Assembly: GCA_013396655.1 (NCBI GenBank)
Contig: WBMV01001912.1
Coordinates: 558,001-622,000 of the forward strand
Direction: 5' to 3'
From: Campylorhamphus procurvoides
Lineage: Eukaryota; Chordata; Aves; Passeriformes; Dendrocolaptidae
DNA: 64,000 nt
The translations under genes were made by a program, and so were the position numbers. This document shows, in pieces, positions 10,897 through 21,835 of the stretch. Below the pieces are notes generated by a model, which searched no databases, was not told the DNA's origin, and worked only from the letters and a program-made list of their open reading frames with translations. Numbering within the stretch: the first letter of the stretch is position 1; every line of letters begins with the position of its first letter.

Positions 10897-13800
10897 AGAA
10901 TTGGAAACAAGTTATTGCTTCTGTCTTCTACATGCATTTCTCAAAATTTTATGGAAGAAAAAAATGTAAAATTTCAGCCATAAATATTTACTTTTCATCT
11001 TATTACAGTTTTCTGCATTATTATGACTTGTTCAAAAAGTGTGAACACAAAGCAAGTCCTAGGAGACAACATTAAAATCTTTCTTGGATTGGAATTCGAG
11101 GGAGTTTGTACTAGATGGTATCCAGGGGAAAATTCAGTATAGCTAGGAATGAAAATGTATTGACCTCAAAACCAAATTGAATAGAGAATGGTCAATTCTG
11201 AGGGCAAAAAACATCCTTTGAAAGAAATACATAGCAGTTGAAATAAAAATTGTTCTGCAAAACAGTATACAAGCTGTGAGAAATACAAATATAATTTTTT
11301 TTCCTTTCTTCATAGAAGATAAAAAATAATGATGAAAGCCTTCATAAAATAGCACAAGAATCCATTTTACTGGTCACTGAAACCATTTATAGCTAAACCC
11401 CTTCTTCATTTTCTGTGAGTATGAACCAAAAAATTACACAGTAGATAAAACTGTGTCTCTATCCAAGGTAGCTCTTGTGAAGCCAAAGTGGGTCCTTTGA
11501 TTTTTCAGACAAGATAGGAGCATTTATTTTCAATTCTTACTTTGTTCCAGACATATTCTTATGTCATTTCCATTGCTATAACCTTCCAGTGGTTTTAAAC
11601 AGTGCATTAAGTGGTATAACTAAAGATTTCACATATATGGTTTGATCTTTCATTATTTTACTACATGTTTGCATCATATGCTCCACTGGTATCAATTGAC
11701 GATATCTGTCTCAAAATTTTCAGCACTCCATTTCCCAAGACTTCATAGAAATATAGCAGTTTTTAAGTTAATTTTTCATAATAGCATTCTGGACGAGAAT
11801 CTGATTTCCTTTTTATCTCTGTAAAAAATAATTTAGGAAAAATGCCTTTATTCTAATAATATTGCATAAAATGTTTCAGAATATGGCCACTAAAAATTTT
11901 TTGGTTGTTTTGCTTTTGGTTTTGTTGGGTTTTTTTTTGGCAATGTGTTATAAAGTCATATAAAGTCACAAAGTGCCCTGGTACTCTTTTTTTCTTACAG
12001 AAGCTTATAGCTTTTGAGCACTGAAGAGTAATCATAAATTAACATTAAAGTGAGAAAAAAAATAGCTTTCTAAAGCTATTGTTGAAAAGAATATAGCAGT
12101 AAAGTATTAAAACAAACTCTATGGAGTTAGATAAATCTGAGAAATCTACATCCTGCCAAGGCTGTTAGTCTTCTCTGAATTCATCACCCCGGGTCTGTAT
12201 GAAGTCACCACCTCTATCCTGCATGCCTAGTACACTATCAAAGCAACTTGGGAAATCATTCTTCCCCTTCAAGGCCAATATTTGTCTCCATGTGAGTGCT
12301 CGTGAATGTTTGAGGTACTTTTTTCATCTTCTTTTTGAATTGTCCCTTTGATCCACAGTACACTAATGGCTATGAGAATCAAATTGCACAGTCTAGGGTG
12401 CTCTTTATGCTCCATTGAGTTATGGTTGGAGGAAATAGATTTTAAAGCTGCAAGAAATCATTAGATAATTAACCTGTTTTCACAGTATATCACAAGCATT
12501 ATATTTCACCCAGCTATCCCCTTAGTAGATTTCTGAGGTTAAACATTGATAAAAGGCAATAAAGCCCCACTGTTCCACTTGTAAAGATCTTTTTAATAAA
12601 AATAGCCTCTGAATGGTCCCACCCAGCTTTTCCGTTAGGAGCAGTATTTTGACACCATGGATCAAAATCGTATTTCACACGGATACTAATTAAAACTTGA
12701 AAGTTTTAAAAAACCATTAATAAGCTGACATAGTCTTTAAACTGTCACTGATTTTCATAGAAACAATATAACTCAAGTAGAAGTTACAAAAAGTATTACT
12801 AGCAGAGCATTTTTTTCTGTTATAAGGAATATGCTATTAAATTATCATAATAGTTTGTTTGGCTGCCAAAGCATAAGCATCTGGAATTTCTCTTATTGTG
12901 ACTAAGTGAAATCAAGATGCAGCTTCTGTTTGTTCTTCTTTGGTGCAACAATTTAAACACAGGTTAAATAAACTGCAATCATTTTTATGTGCAGCCACTT
13001 TGATAGAAAGCAGGTAATGTTAAACCATATGCTCATAGTTAGGATATTCAGGAAGCAAGCTGCCTCCATCAAGAGTTTGTACAACAGCTGCACTAGTGCC
13101 ATATTTTGCACCTTGCTGGATGAAGGGCATGAATGTAAAGAAGAGTCACCTGAAGACTGTGAACAGCTGACTGATTATTAAGTTTAATGAGAGCATTAAA
13201 CTATAAGGAGTATTTGGAAGGGGAAAATGGCACAAATGAACTCCACCTCTTACCTCCAAACTTATCTGAAAACACATGAAAACACATCGCATGGAACTCT
13301 ACTGCTGAGGCAGGGAAGTAACTGTGCAAAATGCTGCCATTTGAGTTAAAGAAGTTACAGAGGGTTTTGTGGGAATTAATTTGTTAGTAATCTTATTTTA
13401 TTTTTTTTACCTGAAGTATAAGAAAAGGTGTGCTGATGAATGGAAACTTCATCCTATGTAACTTTGATGTGCTCTTTTTCCAAATGGTTTCCATCCAGAC
13501 TCTTTTCATCTGTAGTTCTTACACCAGGCTCATTCTCCTTGTCCAACACCAACTCTTGGGGGGTGGGAAGGGAATGTTATATTCTTGTCTGAGTCAAAAT
13601 GAGGTAGAATAGAGTATTGCAGTTTCTGTGTAGAACATTTCATTTTAGTCATATTACATGGAAGTGAAAATCTAAGCTCTCTTTCAAATGTATTTTAGTA
13701 ACAAAATAATTGTGTGTAAAAAAACCATGTTTATTATGATCATGTTCAATAGCATTTCTTTGCGATTTTCTTTTTCTGTGTTCCTTGGTAATCTTAGTAT

Positions 13801-14939
13801 TGTGATCTATGCTTTTAAAATACCATGAAGACTTTTCATGTGTGTGCCTGCATGTGTGTATAACATGTGCTGGTGCCAGCTTGTAAGTGCTAAGGCAAAT
13901 TCTCCCTCAATTATTTTCAGCTAAACTTATACCATATATTAGAACTTAATACTTTCTTATGTGTTCTTTATTACGTTTTAGTTCATGACAAGAATGGAAT
14001 TATCCTTCTGAGGTATTAGAAATGAAGAACAATATAAGTGATTACCAAGACTGTCTACCTAAGATGTGGCTAGTGGAAATCAGAGGGCAAAGGAACAAAA
14101 GGCGCAAGCAATCACCTAGAGTGCATTATGCAAGGCAAATCAGAAGGATCCCGTTCAATGTGGGCACTGTATAAAAGAGAGACTTGAAACTCTTTGGAAT
14201 ACATAAGAGTCTGAGAAGATATGAAGTTTTCCCTCTTTTCCTTGGTTCATCTTTCTTCATATCATAAATCCTCATCAGGTTTTCTCTTCTGCTAAATTAG
14301 TTTTGAGAGCATAACTAGATTTGGAAAAAAAAAAAAGTAGTTTTTTTTTTTGAATGGAGAATGCCACTATGGGTGCTTTTATATTTCTTTCAGAGAGAGT
14401 CTCCGAGACAAACAGGAACAATGCTTTGCATAAAATAAATTATTCTACTAATGTCTAATCAAATAGCTTTGCAAGATAAATTGTTGATAAACTGTACCAA
14501 TTGTGCCATAGTAACTCTCCTTAAAATTTTATTATTCTTTGTTTTGTTGATTTCAACTGTCACAAAGTCAAGTCAAATAAAGTAATTTAATTTCAGAATG
14601 TGCTGAGAAAGTCAGTTTTTATGGAATAAAATGAAAATGTTTTTCTTTTTGCAGTCACGGATGCTGGAAGCTCAGTTCAACCATTCTAATGTCAAGAGAA
14701 GGCTTTCTATAATACACAAGGGTTGTTTTTCTTCTGATAGTCTTTTACAGGGCTGTTAAATGACTTGCAGCTGCTCTACTGTACAAAGACATCCTTGAAT
14801 TTGAAGGCAAATAGTTGAGCCAGCTTTAAGCTACCTTTTATATTTTCCAATCCAAGTCTACTCTGCTGCCTGGGTCACAGCAGAAAATCCTGGGAACTGA
14901 TTCTGCAATGCATGTCATATGTACCAGTATGCTGTGCTA
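10897..14939. other. AT-rich unique sequence, no gene seen
   Basis: About 4 kb without a recognised gene or transposon. Poly-A and poly-T tracts occur, for example at 14324-14352. The part around 12540-12980 is rich in TAAT-type cores and is raised as a possible conserved non-coding element. Confidence 0.45.
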
Positions 14940-16160
14940 GAGCACTGGTGTCATGCAGTCACTTTTTCACCCCCAACCATTCAACTCTCTCTTGGTCCAG
15001 CAACCTGTCACTCTTAGGCAGTGAGAGTATACCAGTCCAGGCCAGGAGTATCCAGTTTCTTCAGGAGAACACTGCTGGAGAGAGAGTCAAAAGTTTTACT
15101 GAAGTCAGGCAGGCAACATCCACAGCCTTTCTCTCAACCAGTAAGCAGAAGTAAGCATAGAAGACCAGGTTAGTCAAGCAGGAGCTCCCTTTCACAAACC
15201 TGTGCTGTCTACGTATGATCCCCTGGTTGTCCTGTACATGCTCCACAATAGTGCTCAAAGAGACCTGCTCCATGACCCTCCCTGGCACCAAGAACACACT
15301 GACAGATCTTTAGTTTCCTGGATCCTCCTTTAAAACTTTTTCGTAGATGATCATCACATTTACTAACCTTCAGTTAAGAGGGGCTTCCATAGTTAGCCAG
15401 AACTCCTGAAAATTGATAGAAACTGGCTTGGTGAACACTTCCACCAGCTCCTTTGGTACCTTGGATACCGCCTGGCCCCATGCAACTCTGTGCATAATCG
15501 TGTACATGTAGCAGATCACTGAACATTTCCCCTCATTTCCCCTTGGCTTAAGAGGTCTTCCTTATGTTCCCCATCCTTCTTCCAGCTCACAGAGCCTGAC
15601 ACCCAGGAACAACTGGTCTTACTGTTAAGGATGAGGCAAAGAAGGCATTAAGTACCTCAATCTTTTGTCATTGCATTTCTCCCTGTATCTCATAATGGAT
15701 TGAAGTCCTCTTTGGCCTACTTTTTATTGTTAATGTCTTTATAAAAACACTTCTATTGTACTTTCAACGGTATCTAAAGTTATAGTTGGACTTTAGGTGT
15801 ATCTAATTTTCTCCCTGCATGGCCTCATAACATCCTTGTAGTCCTTCTGAATTGCCTACCTCTTTTTCCAAAAGTCATAAACTCTCTTCTGTTACTGAGT
15901 TCCAGCCAAAACTCTCTGTTCAGCCAGGCTGGTCTTCTTCACCGCTAACTTGTATTTCAGCACATGGCGATTGCCTGCTCTGGCACCTCTAAGATTTCCT
16001 TTGTGGAGAATGTCCAACCTTGCTTCACTCCTTTGTTCTTCAAGATTGTCTCTCAATGGACTTTGTCAACCACTCTCCTGAACAGTCTGCTCTCTGAAGT
16101 CCAAGGCAGCATTTCTGTTAACCAACATTTAACCCACCATGTTCTTACACAGGTCTTAAT
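14940..16160 (-). mobile_element. CR1 LINE internal ORF2 fragment
   Basis: A minus-oriented internal CR1 fragment of about 1.2 kb covering the ORF2 linker region and the start of the reverse transcriptase. On the minus strand it reads from the 'tggacttcagagagcagac' block through 'gagtttatgacttttgg' and 'taatgccttctttgcctc' into the RT domain. It lacks the CR1 3' end, although CR1 insertions normally keep that end. A later deletion or rearrangement therefore removed the left-hand part. Many stops and frameshifts make it non-functional. Both edges are approximate. Confidence 0.85.
15061..15297 (-). pseudogene. CR1 reverse-transcriptase fragment
   Basis: A 78-codon minus-strand frame inside the CR1 fragment. 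VPGRVMEQ, VEHVQDNQGIIR and KGSSCLTNLVF correspond to the conserved N-terminal reverse-transcriptase blocks of CR1 ORF2. Shortly after them the 'DFSKTFD' block with the first catalytic Asp is still readable, but only in another frame, so a frameshift separates them. This is a dead LINE polymerase remnant and not a host gene. Confidence 0.8.
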
Positions 16161-16195
16161 GGTTTTCTGGTTTTTTTTTTTCTTTTTACTGTATT

Positions 16196-16813
16196 GTATT
16201 AACCTATAGATTTATTTTTTGTTATATAGTGTTATTCAACAATTATTCTTAAATAAGGTATTTGTCTCCTTTACATATACTGTGTCTCCTTTACATATAT
16301 TTTATCTCCTTTACATATTGTCTCAGTTTAATAAAAAAACAAAGATGCCTATCTGGACTAGGAAGGGGGCTGCTTCCCAAAGACCATCACAACCTTTGAA
16401 ATCAAGAGACTTTAACCAGCAAACGTATAGAAAAGGATAAGAGTATATACACACAAATATGTGTGTATATATATATAACGAAACCCACAGAACAAACAGC
16501 AATACCATAACCAAAACCTTCAAACAGATCAAGTCCCATCTTTGTCCCTTCAGTGAAGTTGTATTTACAGACAGTGGGAGGCAATGCCATACCCCGGAGG
16601 CAGTGGCCTCAATGACTCACTCATGGGCTCTGGTGAGGCAAAGATAGGGACCAGGAAGAGGCACTGGCTCCTAAACTCATGTGGGAATGGCTGCCACAGG
16701 GATGGGATAAAACCTTTCCTGTGGGCAATGTAAGGACTCTCTCTTACTGTCTTTTGTCTGAAAAAGAAAAAAAATAGTTGCAGAGGGAAGGGGCAACAAC
16801 TCCTCTGCAGATG
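16196..16813. repeat. Duplicated block, copy 1 (contig-end overlap)
   Basis: Positions 16196-16813 recur at 16815-17432 with a constant offset of 619 and one substitution that I found (T at 16462, C at 17081). The copy ends exactly at a single N (16814). The underlying sequence is moderately GC-rich in its right half and is not a family I recognise. This is most simply the end of one contig overlapping the start of the next. Confidence 0.92.
16261..16320. repeat. 20-bp tandem repeat, three units
   Basis: Three consecutive 20-bp units share the core tctcctttacatat. The array is present again at 16880-16939 because of the surrounding duplication. Confidence 0.85.
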
Positions 16814-16814
16814 N
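16814..16814. other. Single-N assembly join
   Basis: A lone N separates duplicated blocks 1 and 2. Sequence left of it is repeated immediately right of it, so the join marks an unmerged overlap and not a true gap. Confidence 0.9.
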
Positions 16815-17751
16815 GTATTAACCTATAGATTTATTTTTTGTTATATAGTGTTATTCAACAATTATTCTTAAATAAGGTATTTGTCTCCTTTACATATACT
16901 GTGTCTCCTTTACATATATTTTATCTCCTTTACATATTGTCTCAGTTTAATAAAAAAACAAAGATGCCTATCTGGACTAGGAAGGGGGCTGCTTCCCAAA
17001 GACCATCACAACCTTTGAAATCAAGAGACTTTAACCAGCAAACGTATAGAAAAGGATAAGAGTATATACACACAAATATGCGTGTATATATATATAACGA
17101 AACCCACAGAACAAACAGCAATACCATAACCAAAACCTTCAAACAGATCAAGTCCCATCTTTGTCCCTTCAGTGAAGTTGTATTTACAGACAGTGGGAGG
17201 CAATGCCATACCCCGGAGGCAGTGGCCTCAATGACTCACTCATGGGCTCTGGTGAGGCAAAGATAGGGACCAGGAAGAGGCACTGGCTCCTAAACTCATG
17301 TGGGAATGGCTGCCACAGGGATGGGATAAAACCTTTCCTGTGGGCAATGTAAGGACTCTCTCTTACTGTCTTTTGTCTGAAAAAGAAAAAAAATAGTTGC
17401 AGAGGGAAGGGGCAACAACTCCTCTGCAGATGACGCTGGCCCCTCAAAATGTCCGCAGTGAATCCAGGCAGCAATGACTGTTCTCTTTGAAGAGCAGCAC
17501 AGGGCATGTGGAATCAGGGGGCAAATCAGGAAAAGGACCCCTTCCCAGTGTTTCCACCAGCCCAGCAAACGGTGGCCAGCACCCACACAAATGGAGGAGG
17601 AAACTGTGGCCAGTACCATGAAAAACCTCCCTCACCCCACACTCACTCCAGCCTCAAGTTGGAATGCAAAGCTATTAATTATCCTTTTTGTTTAGGCCGT
17701 AGCTGGTTCTGGGGACAGGTACTGGCAGGCCTGGGCTGGGCTTCAACAAGC
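16815..17751. repeat. Duplicated block, copy 2 (most complete version)
   Basis: This 937-bp block lies between two Ns. Its left 618 bp match copy 1. Positions 17172-17497 match 17753-18078 (offset 581), and 17478-17751 match 18080-18353 (offset 602). It therefore contains all the duplicated sequence and is probably the best picture of the true locus, joined directly to 18354. Minus-strand frames of 107-114 codons here repeat between copies only because of the duplication. The content resembles no protein family known to me. Confidence 0.9.
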
Positions 17752-17752
17752 N
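17752..17752. other. Single-N assembly join
   Basis: A lone N after 'cttcaacaagc'. The same 11 bases end the matching block at 18353 and lead there into unique sequence, so the correct continuation of 17751 is probably 18354. Confidence 0.88.
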
Positions 17753-18078
17753 GTGAAGTTGTATTTACAGACAGTGGGAGGCAATGCCATACCCCGGAGG
17801 CAGTGGCCTCAATGACTCACTCATGGGCTCTGGTGAGGCAAAGATAGGGACCAGGAAGAGGCACTGGCTCCTAAACTCATGTGGGAATGGCTGCCACAGG
17901 GATGGGATAAAACCTTTCCTGTGGGCAATGTAAGGACTCTCTCTTACTGTCTTTTGTCTGAAAAAGAAAAAAAATAGTTGCAGAGGGAAGGGGCAACAAC
18001 TCCTCTGCAGATGACGCTGGCCCCTCAAAATGTCCGCAGTGAATCCAGGCAGCAATGACTGTTCTCTTTGAAGAGCAG
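17753..18078. repeat. Duplicated block, copy 3 (fully redundant)
   Basis: A 326-bp block bounded by Ns that matches 17172-17497 with no difference I could see. It adds no new sequence and looks like a small redundant contig. Confidence 0.92.
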
Positions 18079-18079
18079 N
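18079..18079. other. Single-N assembly join
   Basis: A lone N separates block 3 from block 4. The 20 bases before it (18059-18078) recur as 18080-18099 with one substitution. Confidence 0.9.
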
Positions 18080-18353
18080 CTGTTCTCTTGGAAGAGCAGC
18101 ACAGGGCATGTGGAATCAGGGGGCAAATCAGGAAAATGACCCCTTCCCAGTGTTTCCACCAGCCCAGCAAACGGTGGCCAGCACCCACACAAATGGAGGA
18201 GGAAACTGTGGCCAGTACCATGAAAAACCTCCCTCACCCCACACTCACTCCAGCCTCAAGTTGGAATGCAAAGCTATTAATTATCCTTTTTGTTTAGGCC
18301 GTAGCTGGTTCTGGGGACAGGTACTGGCAGGCCTGGGCTGGGCTTCAACAAGC
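18080..18353. repeat. Duplicated block, copy 4 (start of next contig)
   Basis: Matches 17478-17751 at offset 602 with two substitutions (T17488 to G18090, G17535 to T18137), then continues into unique sequence. The few differences are at the level expected between two alleles. Confidence 0.92.
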
Positions 18354-18416
18354 CATCTCATCCTGTGTTGGCAAGGGAGAGAAAAAAATTCCATGAAATA
18401 TTTTGAAATTATAACA

Positions 18417-18470
18417 TTCTATCCATCTATCTCTGTATTTATCTATCTCTCTATGTATCTATATAAAAAC
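18417..18470. repeat. Imperfect (TATC)n tract
   Basis: A degenerate tetranucleotide tract of TATC/ATCT units, ending in tctatataaaa. Confidence 0.75.
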
Positions 18471-18621
18471 CCTTCTGAGAGAAAGGGATAGATATAAAAA
18501 TACTCAAAATTTCCTGACATGAACCTGTATTTTAATGGTTGTTGTATGCATCAAGGAGAGAGTAGCTACTTACTGGCCTTTTTCCCTTTTTTTTCTTTTT
18601 TTTTTTTTTTGTGTAATTCAG

Positions 18622-18687
18622 TCCTTGTTGTTTAGTGGTGCTGACAATCAGTTCTACATGTTAATTGCTATTGAAAAGGCAGTTAAG
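18622..18687 (+). other. Candidate 66-nt internal exon
   Basis: A long pyrimidine tract (18580-18612) leads to an AG at 18620-18621. Upstream, 'tacttac' (about 18567-18573) resembles a branch point. The stretch ends AAG followed by GTAAGT at 18688, a near-ideal donor. Only one frame is open, reading SLLFSGADNQF and ending IAIEKAVK, 22 complete codons, so the exon would be phase 0-0. I recognise no family. Pyrimidine tracts and GTAAGT motifs also pair by chance in AT-rich DNA, so without conservation or transcripts this stays a suggestion. Any gene would run on the plus strand. Confidence 0.25.
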
Positions 18688-20630
18688 GTAAGTACAAAAT
18701 CTAGTTAAAAAAAAAGACTTCCTTATTATAAATAGGCCATGAAATTAAAATTAATCATTATTAAATTAATCCCTTAAGTAGAGAAAGTTTTACTTTGAGT
18801 AGAAGTGACTTGTGCTACTGAAAAACAAGTTTGCCCAGTTTCAACAAAAGTCATTAAAAGAATGAACATGCCTGCTTAGACTACCTAACACTTAGAGACA
18901 CTACTGTTCCATGTATTATTTCTTTAGAGAGAATTTTCAATAATATAGGCTAATATTAAAAATTATTTATTTGAGGGAAAAAAGACAAAGACAATTTTAT
19001 TAGCTGTAGAATTACTCTGTGTTTTGTATTATAAATAACTTCAAATTATAAAGTTCTTTTTAACTTAAAAAAATCCACAATCTAATTGTTTCTTTTTTTA
19101 ATATGTTGCTTAGAGAACAGAGCAGAAATGATATTCCTTATAGCTTACAATACTAGACTCTAATAAAATTCTGTGGCTGAGATTTCTCCCTGTTGTCCTT
19201 CTCCATAATGTCATTCTCTGCTACACATGGCCTAGTATTCAAGTTTTGCTTGCAGGTGAAAACAAAGAATGCTCTAATGCTGGATGAAGGGATGTGGACA
19301 GATAGCTTTAACTGCACCTGTGATATCAGAGCTGGATGGAAGATCTTATCAATAGCCCACAACATAACTAGCTCTGGTGGAGAGATTGCTCCGAGGAGTA
19401 GGGTGTTGGCCTAGTCAGGCTGTGGAAAGAAAGGAGAATAATCTGGAAATCCAGTGGTCTGGAAGATAAAAGACAGAATGCAACATATAAGGTGAATTTC
19501 AATTCCATTTATTTTTTCTGTCTGATAAGACTGGAGATGTTTTCTTTTTTAAAGTTCTTTTTCCAGTTGTGAGAGGTGAGCCTGGTTCCACAAGCTCCCT
19601 CATTATTTTGTTGTGTGTTGGTTCAATTACAAAGCTCTACCTTGCTGTTCTAAGTTCATTACTAAACTGTAATGTTTGTAGGGGCTTTGAGTTTTGTTTT
19701 TTTTAATCTCTTGTCTTGTGTTGCTTGATCCCTAATATGACAGTATATTGTGCATTGTTCGTTTCCTGTGAGCTGAAAATTTATTCTCTCTGGTGAAGCA
19801 GCGGGTATGGTTTTTCAAGCTCAGTTTGACTTGCAGCTGCTCAGAGGAGAACATCTTTCTCTTCATCCACTTCCCTTTAATTAAAAAGCAAAACAAACAA
19901 AAAACCCACCTTTTAGTTTAAAAGAGCTGTGAAATGGAAGGTTTACCATCTATGTGTTGAAAGGGACTGATGATACCTTTTGTATTTACTAACACAAGCA
20001 GTGCAATTTCTCAATCTTGTGTGACCGCTTTTGTTCCCTATGGCAACAGCAGCAGACCTGAAAGCTGCATGGATTGCAAGGCTAAGCCTTATCTATTTTA
20101 GTAGGACTTTGTGCAATATTAAGGAACCGTCTCCATAAAAGTGTGTTATAGAACTGAAATCTCAAGTCAAGAAGATGCTCAATTTCAGCACCCTTCATAT
20201 AGATGCTCTTTCTTTTAACAGCTGATTTTTCATAGATATGAATCCATAGGACTGTCAATGGAACTCTCTCAGATGCTGCAAGATGATGCCCTGGGAATGC
20301 AGGTACTGCCTGTATTGTCAGAGTTGATTCTTGCCTCATCCTTCCTTGATGTGCAACCCCACTCTTGTTGTTGTCTAAAAGAAGTTTCCAAAACTGGATC
20401 CCAAATATCCACCTCTATGATGAAATCATTGATGAAAGGTCATGCAAGTCAATAGCAGAAGCAACAAAACATGGGCAACCAGTCTGTGACCTATCCAAGC
20501 TTTATGATTTACACACTGCTCCTCCCATGAAACACTTGCAATTGGAGTGGTACAGCACTGTACTTAGCAGTTACCAGTTCAAGTGAAAGGTGGTGTTGGT
20601 GTCTAATACTCTCTGATCAACTCCTTTTAG
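18688..20630. other. AT-rich sequence, no firm gene
   Basis: Lies between two candidate exons. Open frames such as 19193-19414 (+) show no domain or splice pairing that convinces me. No transposon is recognised. Confidence 0.4.
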
Positions 20631-20747
20631 ATACTTCATGCATGGAGGATGTAGTGTTTAATGTTCAGCTTATTCAAAGTCAATGCTACACAGGATTTCT
20701 GATTTACCAGAATGGTATACAAAATATAGTGAAAACACCATACAATG
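20631..20747 (+). other. Candidate 117-nt internal exon
   Basis: The acceptor 'ctccttttag' ends at 20630, with 'tctaat' about 25 nt upstream as a possible branch point. The stretch closes with ATG followed by GTAAGT at 20748. Of three frames only the third stays open, 38 codons containing MEDVVFNVQLIQ and GFLIYQNGIQNIVK. The length is divisible by three (phase 1-1). Its phase does not join directly to the candidate at 18622-18687, so a further exon would be needed if both were real. The protein is not recognised and a chance arrangement is possible. Confidence 0.25.
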
Positions 20748-21764
20748 GTAAGTTACATTTGGGAAAATAGAACAATTACAATACAAAGATCAGTGCCAAT
20801 ACTGGTGTGATTCCCATTGCCACTCTCTATAATATGTTCACTGCCATGACACTGGGCATCTTCAGTTGCAAGAAAGAAATACATAGATGAAGACAGCTCA
20901 AGCCTGTTGCTGAATTCAAAAGATTTTATAATCTAGACTGGCCTGGGTCAAACATTGGGTTCTCCCATACTGGTCTGGCTAGCTCAGGGAGGCATTCATA
21001 GTCTTTTTGTGAACTTATTTACACGCCATCCCCATCCACCCCTCCGCCTTGATCCATTTAATTGTTGATAGCTATCTATCTAAAACAAAAGTGACCCTCC
21101 CATCTCCTTTATGTTGCAGCGCAATGAGCTTCTTTGCAACAGCTGTGGGCAGTTACAACCTGCATTATTTCCTGAGTTTCATGGGCACATCCCCCTTGCC
21201 CATCTCCTCTGAGTCTTCTTCCGTTGTAGGGGTCATCAAGCATTTTGGATTTGAGCAGTGTTTGTTCAAATAGTGAAATAAAGTTGCTATTTGGGGGTGA
21301 GGGGCAGGGTGTAAAGCTTTCCCCCTTCTTTCTTTCTTTTAAAAAAATTTGGGGAAAAAAGGAGTCAAGAATTCCTGCTGACACAATGAATTTTTGGAAT
21401 TTAAACCAAAGTGGTGCTTAAGTTTTGAATGAATATAGAATTTATAAGGTGACAGTTTGGTGAAGGAGAATTGTGAGACAGGAGGGAAAGAAGGTGGAGG
21501 CCAGCAATGTCCAGCTTTAGTGAAATGCAAAAACACAAGATAGATATCTTTCATCTGGTGTTCCTTGTAGAAGTTCACTGAAGAAGTGTCTCATGTTTTG
21601 GCATCTTCTTGGGAACTGTCCATGCAGAATGGCTGATATTCGAGTAATTCTGGTGCCTACAGCTTTGCCATTTCTCTGCACAGGCAGGCTCTGGCCCCAT
21701 TCTTTCTTAAGTCCTGATCACTGGGCAGTCTGCAAAGGATGTCCACAAGGAGCCATGTTTACAT
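20748..21764. other. Unique sequence, no gene seen
   Basis: No gene or transposon is recognised. Two overlapping opposite-strand frames at 21049-21384 have no family resemblance. Confidence 0.45.
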
Positions 21765-21835
21765 GACCCCGCTTTAAGCAAAGGTTAGGGCAACATGACC
21801 TCTGGGGGTCCCTTCCAATCTGCAAGATTCTGATT
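21765..21835 (+). mobile_element. Short CR1 3'-end fragment
   Basis: 'catgacctctgggggtccct' followed by 'tccaatctgcaagattctg' is the terminal block of a CR1 LINE in plus orientation, followed by the usual ATTC-like tail. Only the last ~70 bp can be aligned by eye. Confidence 0.65.

Noticed and set aside
16323..18221. Families of identical 62-114 codon frames on both strands
   Set aside because: They recur only because the same sequence is present several times across N joins. They do not represent a gene family.
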